The notes under the pieces were generated by a model. The model was given only the letters and a program-made list of their open reading frames with translations, had not been told where the DNA came from and did no database searches. Made by a program: the position numbers and the translations under genes. From Actinacidiphila epipremni (GTDB lineage Bacteria; Actinomycetota; Actinomycetes; Streptomycetales; Streptomycetaceae): a DNA stretch of 64,000 bases. Shown one piece after another: positions 48,901 to 57,696 of this stretch (position 1 is its first letter; each line of letters opens with the position of its first letter). The stretch is from contig NZ_JAATEJ010000001.1 in assembly GCF_012034175.1 (NCBI RefSeq), positions 310,001 through 374,000 of the forward strand. Reading direction: 5' to 3'.

Positions 48901-49564
48901 TCTGGGTGATCGACGGGGCGCCCGCGGTGCGCTGGCGCCACTGGTAGATCGGCTCGGCGAGCACGTCCACGGCGGTCGCCCGGAAATGCGCCGGAATCGT
49001 GACGGGCGCGTCCTCGTAGAGAATGCCCTCGGGGAAGGCGAATGCGTGCCGGTCCCAGAACGAGCGGCGGAATACTTTGTTCCACGCCGTGCGGTCATAG
49101 AGCAGATCGCGGTCCCGGGAGATGTGGGTGCGTTCCCGCGGCTTGTTCAGGCGCTTGGCGTGCAGGGCAGAAGGCGAGGTCTCGCCGGCCACCAGGATGT
49201 CCACGTTGCCGGAGACGAAGTCGGATCCGGTCTTGTCCAGACTCGCTATGCAGCGCTGGTACGCGTCCGGTACGACGACGTCGTCGCTGTCGACGAACGC
49301 CAGGAACTCCGTGCCCGCGGCGATGTGCCGTACACCGGTGTTACGGGCGGCGCCGAGGCCGGCGTTGGGCTGCTCCACCACCCGGATCCGGGTGTCCCGG
49401 GCGGCCCACTTGCGCGCGATCTCCAGGCTGCCGTCGGTGGAACCGTCGTCCACGACGACGGCCTCCCAGTCTCTGAACGTCTGGTCGGCCAGCGACTGCA
49501 GGCATTCGTCGAGGAACAACTCCACGTTGTAGACAGGGACTACCACCGAAAGACGTGGAGTCAT
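45980..49564 (-). CDS. GT2-CDP-glycerol glycerophosphotransferase fusion (TagF-like), 1194 aa
   Basis: An N-terminal GT2 domain (1-250: RLSVVVPVYNVELFLDECLQ, VVDDGSTDGSLEIA, FVDSDDVVVPDAY) is joined to a central beta-rich region (about 370-780) and a C-terminal CDP-glycerol glycerophosphotransferase domain (about 820-1185). The last domain has the signature QTWHGTPLKRIAHD and LITDYSSLMFDFANTGRPM. Such fusions make polyol-phosphate wall polymers (teichoic or teichulosonic acids). The central region is longer than in most TagF proteins and may be two or three beta-sandwich modules. ATG 49564 gives the GT2 start MTPRLSVVV with AAAGG upstream. It follows another fusion after 43 nt and is coupled to the membrane protein downstream. 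Confidence 0.92.
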   Translation of the reverse strand: MTPRLSVVVPVYNVELFLDECLQSLADQTFRDWEAVVVDDGSTDGSLEIARKWAARDTRIRVVEQPNAGLGAARNTGVRHIAAGTEFLAFVDSDDVVVPDAYQRCIASLDKTGSDFVSGNVDILVAGETSPSALHAKRLNKPRERTHISRDRDLLYDRTAWNKVFRRSFWDRHAFAFPEGILYEDAPVTIPAHFRATAVDVLAEPIYQWRQRTAGAPSITQNRTDPRNVRDRITSFDSVSRFLAAQPGAEYRGYKRWYDETAITDELPLFWNVLSEAGEEFRRAFLDGSRDFLDRVDPAVLAKVPVPVRLKCFFISQGLLDDVIELVQFEREFGKAIPVARSGLRHYADYPQLRDRPGLAVPREVLRLGPELAMRARATAVRWEQGKLHVDGYAYVRNLEAGRGAMSLRRALLREKGSRRSVVLWMHRTREPEATVASWQSLHSYDWSGFRFTLAPDKLKQRGAWKEGTWQLTIAGGQQGVVRRSRVKAGLSESAESPAPFWVAPDVRVVPYVADEHLYIKVEKVRATYTGHEVSGGRLRITGTLSRDVDDSLTLRATQGSNGVTFEVPVTTHTQGDGSRTFEAAVETASLDVPGRDSGNPDRTETWLLNLVAPGRAAIPVAVRGGEQTPAEQFPIRAGEPGWGARAVYVTGGPTGALVLRTQPAQALADAVTSTGPGMLLVEGTLPAVPERPLHLVLRHSRQAEEHVYPVTVTGDRFRAEFRPVPHSTLSGKRPLRTGHWYAFLREEDTRDSYPVRLTAAALPALPFGLEAHGREYTVGSRFFDRLYVRSAPDLREDEAGRYRQRQLRTEVYGGARTAPLKDQVMYASFNGRQFSDSPRAVYEELVRRGSDLEHLWVVQDGQASVPDGATALRCWSKEWYAALGESRYIVWNSHLPHWIERREGQVIVQTWHGTPLKRIAHDIDSVQFADRQYLAKVAQETPHWSFLVSPNRFSTPIMKRAFAFDGEILESGYPRNDLLRAAGQEERARAVRDRIGLPEGKRVVLYAPTWRDDQFYQAGHYKFDLRIDLEDARRRLGDDHVLLVRKHANIVDSVPGAGDGFVFDVSDYPEIGELFLISDILITDYSSLMFDFANTGRPMLFFTYDLDHYRDRLRGFYFDFEEKAPGPLIHTSEDLVTALRDIDGTADRYADAYRAFQDLFCDLDDGHAADRVIDRMVQLASAAPSQPSSAESR

Positions 49565-49607
49565 CAGTGCGTTGCCTTTCTTTGCATATGCCAGGGGCGG
49601 GCACATT

Positions 49608-51803
49608 TCACGGCCTGGGCGGCACCGGGCGATCCGCCCATGGTATGACCGGGGGCACGGCGCTTTCGCCGAGGAAGATCCTGCGCACCACCCGCTCCGC
49701 CGCGCGGCCGTCGTCGAACTCGCAGAAACGCGCCCGGAAACGCGCCCGCTCCCGGGTGTGCTCCTCGGTGTCCCATGCACCGGACCCGAACAGCGCGACC
49801 AGTTCGTCCTCGGTGCTCACCACGGGACCGGGCGGCAGGGTGTGGATGTCGAAATACGTCCCCCTTGTCGTCCGGTACATCTCCCAGTCATTGGCATAGA
49901 CGACGATCGGCCGGTCGAGGTTCGCATAGTCGAACATCGCAGACGAGTAATCCGTCAGCAGGCAGTCCGCCGCCAGGTACAGCTCCTCCACCGACGGGTG
50001 GCCGCTGACGTCGACCAGCCGGGCCTTGGCGTCGGCGCCGGCCGGCGGCCGGCCCGGGTCGGTGTAGTAGTAGTGCCCGCGGACCAGCACCACATGCCCG
50101 TCCGGCAGCCGCTCGACGAACCGCTCCAGATCCACCGGGAAGTGCAGCTCGCCCAGGTAGTCGCGGTGCGTCGGCATGTAGAGGATCACCGTGGTGCCGT
50201 CGGGCAGGTCCAGCGCCCGCCGGGCCGCCGTCACCGCCGCGGCGTCCGCCGTGACCAGCACGTCGTTGCGCGGGTAGCCGTACTCCAGCGGTTCGTACGA
50301 CGAGGGGTAGCTGCGGTCCCAGATCCGGGTGCTGTAGCTGTTCGCGCTGAGGCTGTAGTCCCAGCGGTCGACCCGCCGTATCAGGTCGGTGAGGTCCATC
50401 GCACCCAGCGCGGTGGGGAATTCGGCCAGGTCCACGCCCATCCGCTTGAGCGGGGTGCCGTGGTGGGTCTGCAGGTGCACCTGGCCCGGCCGCTTGACGA
50501 CGCCGTTGGGGAAGTTCACGTTGTTGACGAAGAACTTCGCGCGGGCGACGGTCTTCCAGTAGGCGAACGAACCGGGGTGCACCCGGCCCGTGCCGCGCGG
50601 CAGTTGCACGCGCACCTGGTTCTTCAGCACCCACACCGTGCGCAGGCGCGGCGCCAGCTCCAGCAGCTTGCGGTGGACGGCCGCCGGGTTGCAGGTGTAG
50701 CCGCTGTTCCAGTAGGCCGCAAAGACCGCCAGGTCGTCCTGCAGCGGCAGCATGCGCTGTATTCGGTAGTACGTCCGCAGCACCGCCGTGCGCAGCGGGC
50801 GCTTGAGCGGCGCCGCGCGCTTCTTCGCCCGCCGCACCAGCCGGCGCGCCCCGGCCTTGGCCCGGCGGCCCCCGGTGGCCGGCGCGGCTGCGGGCGCCGG
50901 GGCGTGGCCGGCGGGCAGGTGCGCCGCGAGCGAGGCGGCGGTACGGGTGCGGAACTCCGCCACCGCGTCGGCCGGCAGCCGGCCCGGCGAACGCTCCACC
51001 GTGCGGTAGTGGTTGGCCATCAGGTCGTACAGCCGGGGCCGCCAGCGGTCGAACCGCGGGTGGGCGTCGACGAAGGCGAAGACCCGCTCGTACTGGTCGA
51101 CCACGTCGAAGTGCTTGCGGCTGGAGCTGTGCAGGATGCTGCCCTGCCGCCGCTGCCGGTAGTGCACGCACACCCGGTCCAGCAGCGCGATGCTCTCGGC
51201 CGCGACCAGCACCGGGTACGTCCAGGGGGTGTCCTCGTAGTAGCCCGGCGGGAACTCCAGGTCCCAGCGGCCGACGAAGTCCCGGCGGTACGCCTTGTTC
51301 CACGCCACCTGGAGCAGGTCGAGCAGCTGCGGGTGCTCGTCGAGGGTGACCACGGGCTTGTCCGCGGACGTCAGGACGTCCGCGCGCTTGTTGCGGACGG
51401 TACGGCCGTCCCACGTGGTGCGCGCGTAGTCGAAGACCAGCAGCTCCGGGTCGCCGGTCTCGGCCAGCCGCCGGTCGATCGCGGCGAGCGCGCCGGGCAG
51501 CACGGTGTCGTCGCTGTCCACGAACAGCAGATACGTGCCCGAGGCCTTGGCCATGCCGGCGTTCCTGGCCCGGCCGAGGCCGACGTTCTGCGCCAGCCGC
51601 AGCGAGACCACCCGCGGATCGGCCGCCGCGTACTCGTCCATGATGTCGCCGCAGGCGTCCGGTGAGCAGTCGTCCACCGCGATGATCTCGAAGTCCCCGA
51701 AGGACTGGTCGAGCAGCGAGTCCAGGCAGTCCCGCAGGTACGCCTCGACCCCGTAGGCGGGGACGACGATGCTGAAGCGGGGCGAGCTGGGTAGAGAGGG
51801 CAT
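49608..51803 (-). CDS. GT2-CDP-glycerol glycerophosphotransferase fusion, 731 aa
   Basis: GT2 domain 1-250 (RFSIVVPAYGVEAYLRDCLD, IAVDDCSPDACGD, LFVDSDDTVLPGA), a basic Ala/Arg/Lys-rich linker (about 305-345), then a glycerophosphotransferase domain (350-720) with THHGTPLKRMGVD and LLTDYSSAMFDYANLDRPI. It is a shorter relative of the 1194-residue protein encoded next, without the central beta region. The pair could act in sequence, one priming and one elongating, as with TagB/TarF types; this is inference. ATG 51803 has AGGGAAC upstream. The basic linker may bind the membrane surface. Confidence 0.92.
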   Translation of the reverse strand: MPSLPSSPRFSIVVPAYGVEAYLRDCLDSLLDQSFGDFEIIAVDDCSPDACGDIMDEYAAADPRVVSLRLAQNVGLGRARNAGMAKASGTYLLFVDSDDTVLPGALAAIDRRLAETGDPELLVFDYARTTWDGRTVRNKRADVLTSADKPVVTLDEHPQLLDLLQVAWNKAYRRDFVGRWDLEFPPGYYEDTPWTYPVLVAAESIALLDRVCVHYRQRRQGSILHSSSRKHFDVVDQYERVFAFVDAHPRFDRWRPRLYDLMANHYRTVERSPGRLPADAVAEFRTRTAASLAAHLPAGHAPAPAAAPATGGRRAKAGARRLVRRAKKRAAPLKRPLRTAVLRTYYRIQRMLPLQDDLAVFAAYWNSGYTCNPAAVHRKLLELAPRLRTVWVLKNQVRVQLPRGTGRVHPGSFAYWKTVARAKFFVNNVNFPNGVVKRPGQVHLQTHHGTPLKRMGVDLAEFPTALGAMDLTDLIRRVDRWDYSLSANSYSTRIWDRSYPSSYEPLEYGYPRNDVLVTADAAAVTAARRALDLPDGTTVILYMPTHRDYLGELHFPVDLERFVERLPDGHVVLVRGHYYYTDPGRPPAGADAKARLVDVSGHPSVEELYLAADCLLTDYSSAMFDYANLDRPIVVYANDWEMYRTTRGTYFDIHTLPPGPVVSTEDELVALFGSGAWDTEEHTRERARFRARFCEFDDGRAAERVVRRIFLGESAVPPVIPWADRPVPPRP

Positions 51804-51904
51804 TGACCGTGTTCCCTAGGTTCTTTGCGTCCGCTTCGCCGCACTCCCGCCACGGCAGCGTGTGCGGGCGGTGACATGGGTCGGAACGGCGAGCGAACGA
51901 ACGG

Positions 51905-53179
51905 TTATCTTACACGGCGCCGCAAAGCGACAGCCATGCAGGCCACCACCACCACGGACCCGGCCGCGTACGCGATCTCGACCCTGCTGCGCAGGGCCAT
52001 CGGGCTGAACGTGACGCCGATCAGCACGGCCGTGCCGATGGCCCAGGACACCAGCTGCCGACGGGCGCCGCCGCTGGTGAGCAGGGCCTGGCCGAGCACC
52101 ATCGCGATCATGTACGCCGTGGTGCCGAAGGCCAGCCACCCGAAGTCCGCGGCGGTCAGGATGTCGGGCGCGCCGAACAGGGCCGGCAGCAGCATCGGGC
52201 CCAGGATCACGGCGCCCAGCCCGCCGGTCGCCCCCAGCGAGCCGGTGATCAGCACCGCCCGCAGCAGCAGCCGCGTGTAGCCGCGCCGGTCGCCCTCGGC
52301 CGCGGCCGTCGCCAGCCCGCGCAGCAGCGACACCTGGAAGGCGCCGAACACGAACAGCGGCACCCTGGCCAGCACCAGGGCGGCCAGCAGCGCGGTGACC
52401 AGTTCGGTGTCGTCGGTGGAGATCACCTTGGTGCTGATGACCGCGATGTTGACCAGCAGCTGCGCCAGCAGCGTGGAGGCCACCAGCATGCCCAGCTTCT
52501 GGCTCATCTCCCGCCACGGCGCGGCGGTGCCGGGCAGTGCCGCCTTCAGGGCCGGGCCGACGGTGGCGGCCACCGAGATCAGCGGCGCCACCGTGAGGAT
52601 CAGCGCGAAGGCGAAGACCGAGTGGACCCCGCTGAGCGCCAGGGCCAGGGAGAACACGATCCGCAGCAGGCCGTCGAGACCCAGCTGCGTGCCGTAGGTC
52701 TTGAACAGGCCGAGCCCCGCCAGCACCCCCCGGGTCACATGCGCGCACGACAGCGCCGCGAAGGCGCCCGCGAGGCAGAACACCAGCGAGATGTCGCCGT
52801 CGAAGAGCAGGTCGGCGATCGGCCGGGCGAGTACGGCGAGCGGGATCACGGTGACGCACAGCAGGGAGCCGGACAGCATCGCCCCGCGCCGCATCGCCGG
52901 CCGCACCCCGTCGCCGGCCACCTTGCGGGCCGCGACGACCCGGGTGATCTCCTGCTCGACCGGGAAGAACAGCCCCAGGCCGATCGAGAAGACGACCGTC
53001 CACAGCACCGAGAAGGCGGCGGTGGCGTCGGAGTCCGCGGACATGGCGTGGTTGGCCGCCGACAGGTGCACATAGCTGGCCAGCCCGAGCACCGCGGTGC
53101 CGCCGCCGACCAGCGCGGTCCCCTGGGGCAGCGCGGTCGCGACGCGCTGGGTGATCCGGGGCTTGAGGGTGGTCGTCAT
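51905..53179 (-). CDS. Polysaccharide flippase-like membrane protein (MOP-type)
   Basis: 424 residues with about 12 hydrophobic helices. It resembles Wzx/MOP-superfamily flippases: GTALVGGGTAVLGLASYVHL near the start, FPVEQEITRVVAARKVAG after the second helix, and LARVPLFVFGAFQVSLLRGLA in the middle. In this setting it would flip lipid-linked wall-polymer precursors. It is the third gene of a tightly coupled rfbB-rfbD-flippase operon, its ATG overlapping the rfbD stop by 4 nt. Sequence similarity in this superfamily is weak, so the substrate is inferred from neighbours. Confidence 0.82.
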   Translation of the reverse strand: MTTTLKPRITQRVATALPQGTALVGGGTAVLGLASYVHLSAANHAMSADSDATAAFSVLWTVVFSIGLGLFFPVEQEITRVVAARKVAGDGVRPAMRRGAMLSGSLLCVTVIPLAVLARPIADLLFDGDISLVFCLAGAFAALSCAHVTRGVLAGLGLFKTYGTQLGLDGLLRIVFSLALALSGVHSVFAFALILTVAPLISVAATVGPALKAALPGTAAPWREMSQKLGMLVASTLLAQLLVNIAVISTKVISTDDTELVTALLAALVLARVPLFVFGAFQVSLLRGLATAAAEGDRRGYTRLLLRAVLITGSLGATGGLGAVILGPMLLPALFGAPDILTAADFGWLAFGTTAYMIAMVLGQALLTSGGARRQLVSWAIGTAVLIGVTFSPMALRSRVEIAYAAGSVVVVACMAVALRRRVR

Positions 53180-54069
53180 CGGGCGGCCCGCGGTGCGGAC
53201 AGGGCGGCGCTGAGGCCGGGTATCGCCGCGGACAGCTCCGTATGCCAGTCCGGCATGGGCCCCAGGCCCGCCGCCGCCCAGCGGTCGTGGCCGAGCACGC
53301 TGTACGACGGGCGCCGGGCCGGCCGTACGAACTTCTCGGACGTCGTCGGGCGCACCCGCTCCGGGTCCAGGCCGTGCAGCGCGAACGCGGCGCGGGCCAG
53401 GCCGTACCAGGTCGTCCGGCCGGAGGCGGTGCCGTGGTAGACGCCGGCGGGTGCGTGCCCGGCCAGCGCCGCTGCGCCCAGCTGCGTCAGCCGCAGGGCC
53501 AGCGAGCGGGTCCAGGTCGGCTGCCCGAGCTGGTCGTCGACGACGTCGAGGGTCTCGCGCTGCCCGGCCAGGGTCAGCATGGTGCTGACGAAGTTGCGGC
53601 CGTGGGCGCCGTAGAGCCAGGCGGTGCGGACGACGTAGCCGCGCTCCGGCAGCAGTTCGAGGACCGCCCGCTCGCCGGCCAGCTTGCTGCGGCCGTAGGC
53701 GTTGACCGGGGCGGTCGGGGCGTCCTCGGCGTAGGGCGCGGTGGCGTCGCCGGGGAAGACGTAGTCGGTGGACACCTGGAGCAGCGGCACGCCGTGCCGG
53801 GCGCAGGCCAGGGCGAGGCAGCGCGCGCCCTCGCCGTTCACCCGGGTGGCGGCGGCCTCGTCGGCCTCGGCGCCGTCGACGTCGGTCCAGGCCGCGGCGT
53901 TGACCACGATGTCGTGGCCGGCCACCGCCGCGTCCACCGCCGCCGGGTCCGTCACGTCGAGGTCGGCACGGGCCGCCGCGGTCGGCTCGGCGCCGGGGGC
54001 GTCGGCGAGCACGGCGATCAGGTCCCGGCCGAGCATGCCGCCCGCACCGGTGACGAGCCAGCGTGTCAT
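53176..54069 (-). CDS. rfbD: dTDP-4-dehydrorhamnose reductase
   Basis: 297 residues, last step of dTDP-L-rhamnose synthesis. The Rossmann motif is WLVTGAGGMLGRDLI. The reductase signatures DIVVNAAAWTDVDGAE and LLQVSTDYVFPGD are present, with the catalytic Tyr-x3-Lys as NAYGRSKLAGE and the VVRTAWLYG block. The start overlaps the rfbB stop by 4 nt. Confidence 0.95.
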   Translation of the reverse strand: MTRWLVTGAGGMLGRDLIAVLADAPGAEPTAAARADLDVTDPAAVDAAVAGHDIVVNAAAWTDVDGAEADEAAATRVNGEGARCLALACARHGVPLLQVSTDYVFPGDATAPYAEDAPTAPVNAYGRSKLAGERAVLELLPERGYVVRTAWLYGAHGRNFVSTMLTLAGQRETLDVVDDQLGQPTWTRSLALRLTQLGAAALAGHAPAGVYHGTASGRTTWYGLARAAFALHGLDPERVRPTTSEKFVRPARRPSYSVLGHDRWAAAGLGPMPDWHTELSAAIPGLSAALSAPRAAR

Positions 54070-55055
54070 GCGTGCAGTTCCGCCTTCTCCTTGAGGGGCT
54101 CCCACCACTGGCGGTTGTCCCGGTACCACGCGACGGTGTCGGCAAGGCCCTCGTCGAAACCGGTGAGGGGCTCGTACCCGAGCTCCTCGCGGATCTTGTC
54201 GATGCTCAGCGAGTAGCGCAGGTCGTGGCCCTTGCGGTCCGTGACGTGCTCCACCCGGTCCCAGCCCGCGCCGCAGGCGGCCAGCAGGCGCTCGGTCAGC
54301 TCACGGTTGGTCATCTCGGTGCCGCCGCCGATGTTGTACACCTCGCCGGCCCGGCCGCGGTGCAGTACCAGGTCGATGCCGCGGCAGTGGTCGGAGACGT
54401 GCAGCCAGTCCCGTACGTTGCCGCCGTCGCCGTACAGTGGCACCTTGCGGCCGTCCAGCAGGTTGGTGACGAACAGCGGGATCATCTTCTCGGGGAAGTG
54501 GTAGCGCCCGTAGTTGTTCGAGCACCGGGTGACCGTCACGTCCATGCCGTGGGTGCGGTGGTAGGCCAGCACCATCAGGTCGGAGGCGGCCTTGGAGGCG
54601 GAGTAGGGCGAGTTGGGGGCCAGCGGCCACTCCTCGGTCCAGCTGCCCTCGGTGATCGAGCCGTAGACCTCGTCGGTCGACACATGCGCGAACCGGCCGA
54701 CCTTGTGCCGCAGCGCCGCGTCCAGCAGCACCTGGGTGCCCAGCACGTTGGTGGTCACGAACGGCGAGGCGTCGCTGATGGAGCGGTCGACGTGCGACTC
54801 GGCCGCGAAGTGCACCACCGCGTCGTGCCCGGGCATCACCTCGTCGACCGCGGCGGCGTCCCTGATGTCGGCCTGGACGAAGGTGTACCCCTCGTGGTCC
54901 GCGACGGGCGCCAGGTTGGCGCGATTGCCCGAGTACGTGAGGTTGTCCAGCACGGTGACCCGGGTACCGGGGCCGGACGGCAGCTCACCGAGGAGCGCGG
55001 CCCGTACGAACTGGGAGCCGATGAATCCGGCGCCGCCGGTGACGAGAATTCTCAT
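54066..55055 (-). CDS. rfbB: dTDP-glucose 4,6-dehydratase
   Basis: 329 residues, short-chain dehydrogenase/reductase fold. NAD-binding [18 protein letters not shown], then [12 protein letters not shown], the catalytic region [13 protein letters not shown] and Tyr-x3-Lys in [13 protein letters not shown], followed by [20 protein letters not shown], all diagnostic of RmlB. It supplies dTDP-4-keto-6-deoxyglucose for the rhamnose pathway. First gene of the minus-strand operon and divergent from rfbA with 83 bp between them. Confidence 0.96.
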   Translation of the reverse strand: MRILVTGGAGFIGSQFVRAALLGELPSGPGTRVTVLDNLTYSGNRANLAPVADHEGYTFVQADIRDAAAVDEVMPGHDAVVHFAAESHVDRSISDASPFVTTNVLGTQVLLDAALRHKVGRFAHVSTDEVYGSITEGSWTEEWPLAPNSPYSASKAASDLMVLAYHRTHGMDVTVTRCSNNYGRYHFPEKMIPLFVTNLLDGRKVPLYGDGGNVRDWLHVSDHCRGIDLVLHRGRAGEVYNIGGGTEMTNRELTERLLAACGAGWDRVEHVTDRKGHDLRYSLSIDKIREELGYEPLTGFDEGLADTVAWYRDNRQWWEPLKEKAELHA

Positions 55056-55064
55056 GGGAGCAGC

Positions 55065-55070
55065 ATCTTA
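55065..55070 (-). promoter_or_regulatory. Candidate -10 box of rfbB
   Basis: Minus-strand TAAGAT lies 9 nt before the rfbB ATG, predicting a leader of only a few nucleotides. Confidence 0.4.
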
Positions 55071-55125
55071 AGTCATGGTTACACCGCGGTGGCGATGCGG
55101 TGCCGGGCGGGCGACCGGTCACGAC

Positions 55126-55131
55126 TATCAT
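55126..55131 (+). promoter_or_regulatory. -10 box for leaderless rfbA
   Basis: TATCAT ends 7 nt before the ATG at 55139 and supports that start over upstream in-frame codons. Confidence 0.45.
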
Positions 55132-55138
55132 GACCGCC

Positions 55139-56011
55139 ATGCGTGGAATCCTGCTCGCCGGCGGCACCGGGTCGCGACTGTGGCCGATCACCAAGGCTGT
55201 CTCGAAGCAGCTCATGCCCGTCTTCGACAAGCCGATGGTGTACTACCCGCTGTCGACCCTGATCATGGCGGGTATAAGGGACATTCTCGTCATCACCACC
55301 CCGGACGACCGCGCCCAGTTCGAACGGCTGCTCGGTGACGGCTCGCGGCTGGGGCTGCGGATCGAGTTCGCGGCGCAGGAGAAGCCGGCCGGGATCGCGG
55401 AGGCGTTCATCATCGGCGCCGACTTCATCGGCGACGACCCGGTGGCGCTGATCCTGGGGGACAACATCTTCCACGGCACGGGCCTGGGCACCCAGCTGCG
55501 CGCCTACCGCGAGCCGGCCGGCGGGGTCGTCTTCGCCCACGCCGTCGCCAACCCCTCCGACTACGGCGTGGTCGCCTTCGACGAGAACGGCACGGCGCTG
55601 TCCATCGAGGAGAAGCCGGAGAAGCCGCGCTCGCGCTACGCCGTGCCGGGCCTGTACTTCTACGACCGCGAGGTGGTGGAGATAGCCCGCCGGCTCACCC
55701 CGAGCGCCCGCGGCGAGCTGGAGATCTCGCACATCAACCAGGAGTACCTGGAGCGCGGCCGGCTCAAGGTCTCGGTCCTTGACCGCGGCACCGTCTGGCT
55801 CGACACCGGCACCTTCCACTCGCTGGTCCAGGCCTCGGAGTACGTCCGGGTGGTCGAGGAGCGGCAGGGCTACAAGATCGGCTGCGTGGAGGAGGCGGCC
55901 TGGCGCGCCGGGCTGCTGGACGACGGCCAGCTGCGGGCACTGGCCGAGCCGCTGTGCAAGAGCGGCTACGGCGACTACCTGCTGGAGATTCTGGAGCACC
56001 CCCGGCACTGA
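55139..56011 (+). CDS. rfbA: Glucose-1-phosphate thymidylyltransferase
   Basis: 290 residues, makes dTDP-glucose from dTTP and glucose-1-phosphate. The N-terminal nucleotide-binding block [19 protein letters not shown] and [19 protein letters not shown] are typical of RmlA, as are [21 protein letters not shown] and [14 protein letters not shown]. Length equals the short RmlA class. ATG 55139 is preferred over the upstream ATG at 55100 because the conserved N-terminus and the -10 spacing fit. It is divergent from rfbB, so the four rhamnose genes are split over three transcription units here. Confidence 0.96.
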   Translation: MRGILLAGGTGSRLWPITKAVSKQLMPVFDKPMVYYPLSTLIMAGIRDILVITTPDDRAQFERLLGDGSRLGLRIEFAAQEKPAGIAEAFIIGADFIGDDPVALILGDNIFHGTGLGTQLRAYREPAGGVVFAHAVANPSDYGVVAFDENGTALSIEEKPEKPRSRYAVPGLYFYDREVVEIARRLTPSARGELEISHINQEYLERGRLKVSVLDRGTVWLDTGTFHSLVQASEYVRVVEERQGYKIGCVEEAAWRAGLLDDGQLRALAEPLCKSGYGDYLLEILEHPRH

Positions 56012-56045
56012 CCCCCGGCACCGGCCCCGGCGCCGACCGCGGCGG

Positions 56046-56651
56046 TCAGCGGCCGGCGGCGGCCCGGAGCTGCCGCTGGAAGTCCTCGCACGCCTCGAAC
56101 GACGGCAGCAGCCCGCGGTCGGCCGCCTCGCGCAGGCCGGGCGCGTCACGGTCCTTGTCGGACAGCAGCGGTTCCACGTCGGACGGCCACGCGATACCGA
56201 GATCCGGGTCGAGCGGGTTGATGCCGTGCTCACGGGCGGGCGCGTAGCCCTCGGAGCACAGATAGACCACCGTGGCGTCGTCGGTGAGCGCCATGAAGGC
56301 GTGGCCCAGGCCCTCGGAGAGGAAGACCGCGCTGTGGTCGCGGTCGTCGAGCCGGACCCCCTCCCACTGCCCGAACGTGGGCGAGCCGGTCCTGATGTCC
56401 ACGATCACGTCCAGGACCGCGCCGCGTACGCAGGCGACGTACTTGGCCTGGCTCGGCGGCACATCGGCGTAGTGCACGCCGCGCAGGGTGCCGCGGGCCG
56501 AGACCGAGCAGTTGGCCTGGGCGAGCGAGAGCGTCCGGCCGGTGGCGGCGGTGACGTCGGCCGCGCGGAACCACTCGTGGAAGCTGCCGCGACTGTCCGG
56601 GAACACCTTCGGCTCGTAGACCCAGGCGCCCGGGATGCCCAGCTGCCTCAT
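56046..56651 (-). CDS. rfbC: dTDP-4-dehydrorhamnose 3,5-epimerase
   Basis: 201 residues, RmlC cupin. Conserved features include VFPDSRGSFHEWF, the Gln-Asn/Arg-Gly core ANCSVSARGTLRGVHYAD with the catalytic His in RGVHY, AKYVACVRGAVLDVIVDIR, and FLSEGLGHAFMALTDDATVVYLCSEGYAP with the active-site Tyr. It is convergent with rfbA, 34 nt between stops. A 322-nt region separates it from the divergent glycosyltransferase. Confidence 0.95.
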   Translation of the reverse strand: MRQLGIPGAWVYEPKVFPDSRGSFHEWFRAADVTAATGRTLSLAQANCSVSARGTLRGVHYADVPPSQAKYVACVRGAVLDVIVDIRTGSPTFGQWEGVRLDDRDHSAVFLSEGLGHAFMALTDDATVVYLCSEGYAPAREHGINPLDPDLGIAWPSDVEPLLSDKDRDAPGLREAADRGLLPSFEACEDFQRQLRAAAGR

Positions 56652-56973
56652 GCGTCACTTCCTTCTGTCCGGGCGGTCCGGCTGCCGCCGCGGTGATCCT
56701 ACTGGGGCGACCGGGTCCGTCCGTTCCGGGTGGTCGCGCGGCGGTACCCTTTTGTACATCCGCAGTACACGCATGCATCGGCTTCGGGGGGGAACCGCCT
56801 CTTCCGGGAGTCCGGCCGTCATCGGAGCTTCACCCGCCGGGGTGGTATGTGTCACTCGGATGCAACTCGCAGGCGGGTGGGCCCGTCAGAAAGAGTGACC
56901 GATCGCGTGGACACCGCAGAGCAGAACAGCCGGGGGCACAAGTGACAGACCGAACGAGGAGAGGCAGCGCGCT
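56652..56973. other. Divergent promoter region between rfbC and a GT2 gene
   Basis: No gene is evident in these 322 bases. There is a TACCCT -10-like box at 56746-56751 and a locally AT-rich TTTTGTACATCC just after it. GGAGAGG about 11 nt before 56974 serves the downstream start. No clear hairpin or repeat was found. Confidence 0.5.
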
Positions 56974-57693
56974 ATGACGGCAATCGCTTCTGCGCGGTCC
57001 GGGATATCCCACCTTTACGACGACGTGTGGCTGATCACCCCCGTGTACAACGAGGCACAGGTGATAGGCGAGGTCGTCACCGAGGCGCTGCAGACCTTCC
57101 CGAACATCGTGTGCGTCGACGACGGCAGCCGGGACGAGTCCGCGCAGCGGATCGAGGGCACCGGCGCCCACCTGCTGCGGCACCCGGTCAACCTCGGTCA
57201 GGGCGCGGCGCTCCAGACGGGCTTCGAGTACGCCCTCGCCCAGCCCGGCGGCCAGTACTTCGTCACCTTCGACGCCGACGGCCAGCACCGCGTCGAGGAC
57301 GTCGAGTCCATGCTCAAGATCGCCCGCGAGAGCGGCGCGGACGTCGTGCTCGGCTCCCGGTTCCTCACCCGCGGCGAGGACATCCCGTGGCAGAAGCGGG
57401 TGGTCCTGCGGACCGCCGCGGCCGTCAGCCCCACCGCCCGCAAGCTCGGCCTGTCCGACGCCCACAACGGACTGCGGCTGTTCAACCGCGCGGCGGCCTC
57501 CCGGCTGGACATCACCATGAACGGCATGGCGCACGCCTCGGAGATCACCGGGTTCCTCGCGCGCTCCGGGCTGCGGGTCGTCGAGGCCCCGGTCGCCGTC
57601 CGCTACACCGAATACTCCCGCGCCAAGGGCCAGTCCCTCATCAACGGCGTGAACATACTCTTCGACCTGTCACTGAACCGCAGGAGCAGCTGA
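56974..57693 (+). CDS. DPM1-like GT2 glycosyltransferase
   Basis: 239 residues, no membrane helix. GT2 hallmarks are VWLITPVYNEAQVIGEVV, CVDDGSRDESAQR, LGQGAALQTGFEYAL and FVTFDADGQHRVEDV, then LGSRFLTRGEDIPWQK. This dolichyl-phosphate-mannose-synthase-like form is usually followed by a DUF2304 membrane protein, as here (3 nt spacing). It should load a sugar onto polyprenyl phosphate, giving the donor for a GT-C enzyme such as the 518-residue membrane protein. Confidence 0.92.
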   Translation: MTAIASARSGISHLYDDVWLITPVYNEAQVIGEVVTEALQTFPNIVCVDDGSRDESAQRIEGTGAHLLRHPVNLGQGAALQTGFEYALAQPGGQYFVTFDADGQHRVEDVESMLKIARESGADVVLGSRFLTRGEDIPWQKRVVLRTAAAVSPTARKLGLSDAHNGLRLFNRAAASRLDITMNGMAHASEITGFLARSGLRVVEAPVAVRYTEYSRAKGQSLINGVNILFDLSLNRRSS

Positions 57694-57696
57694 CCC

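Noticed and set aside
46172..49648. 1158-codon plus-strand frame
   Set aside because: It is the antisense shadow of the 1194-residue TagF-like gene, rich in Arg/Val/Gly with no motif.
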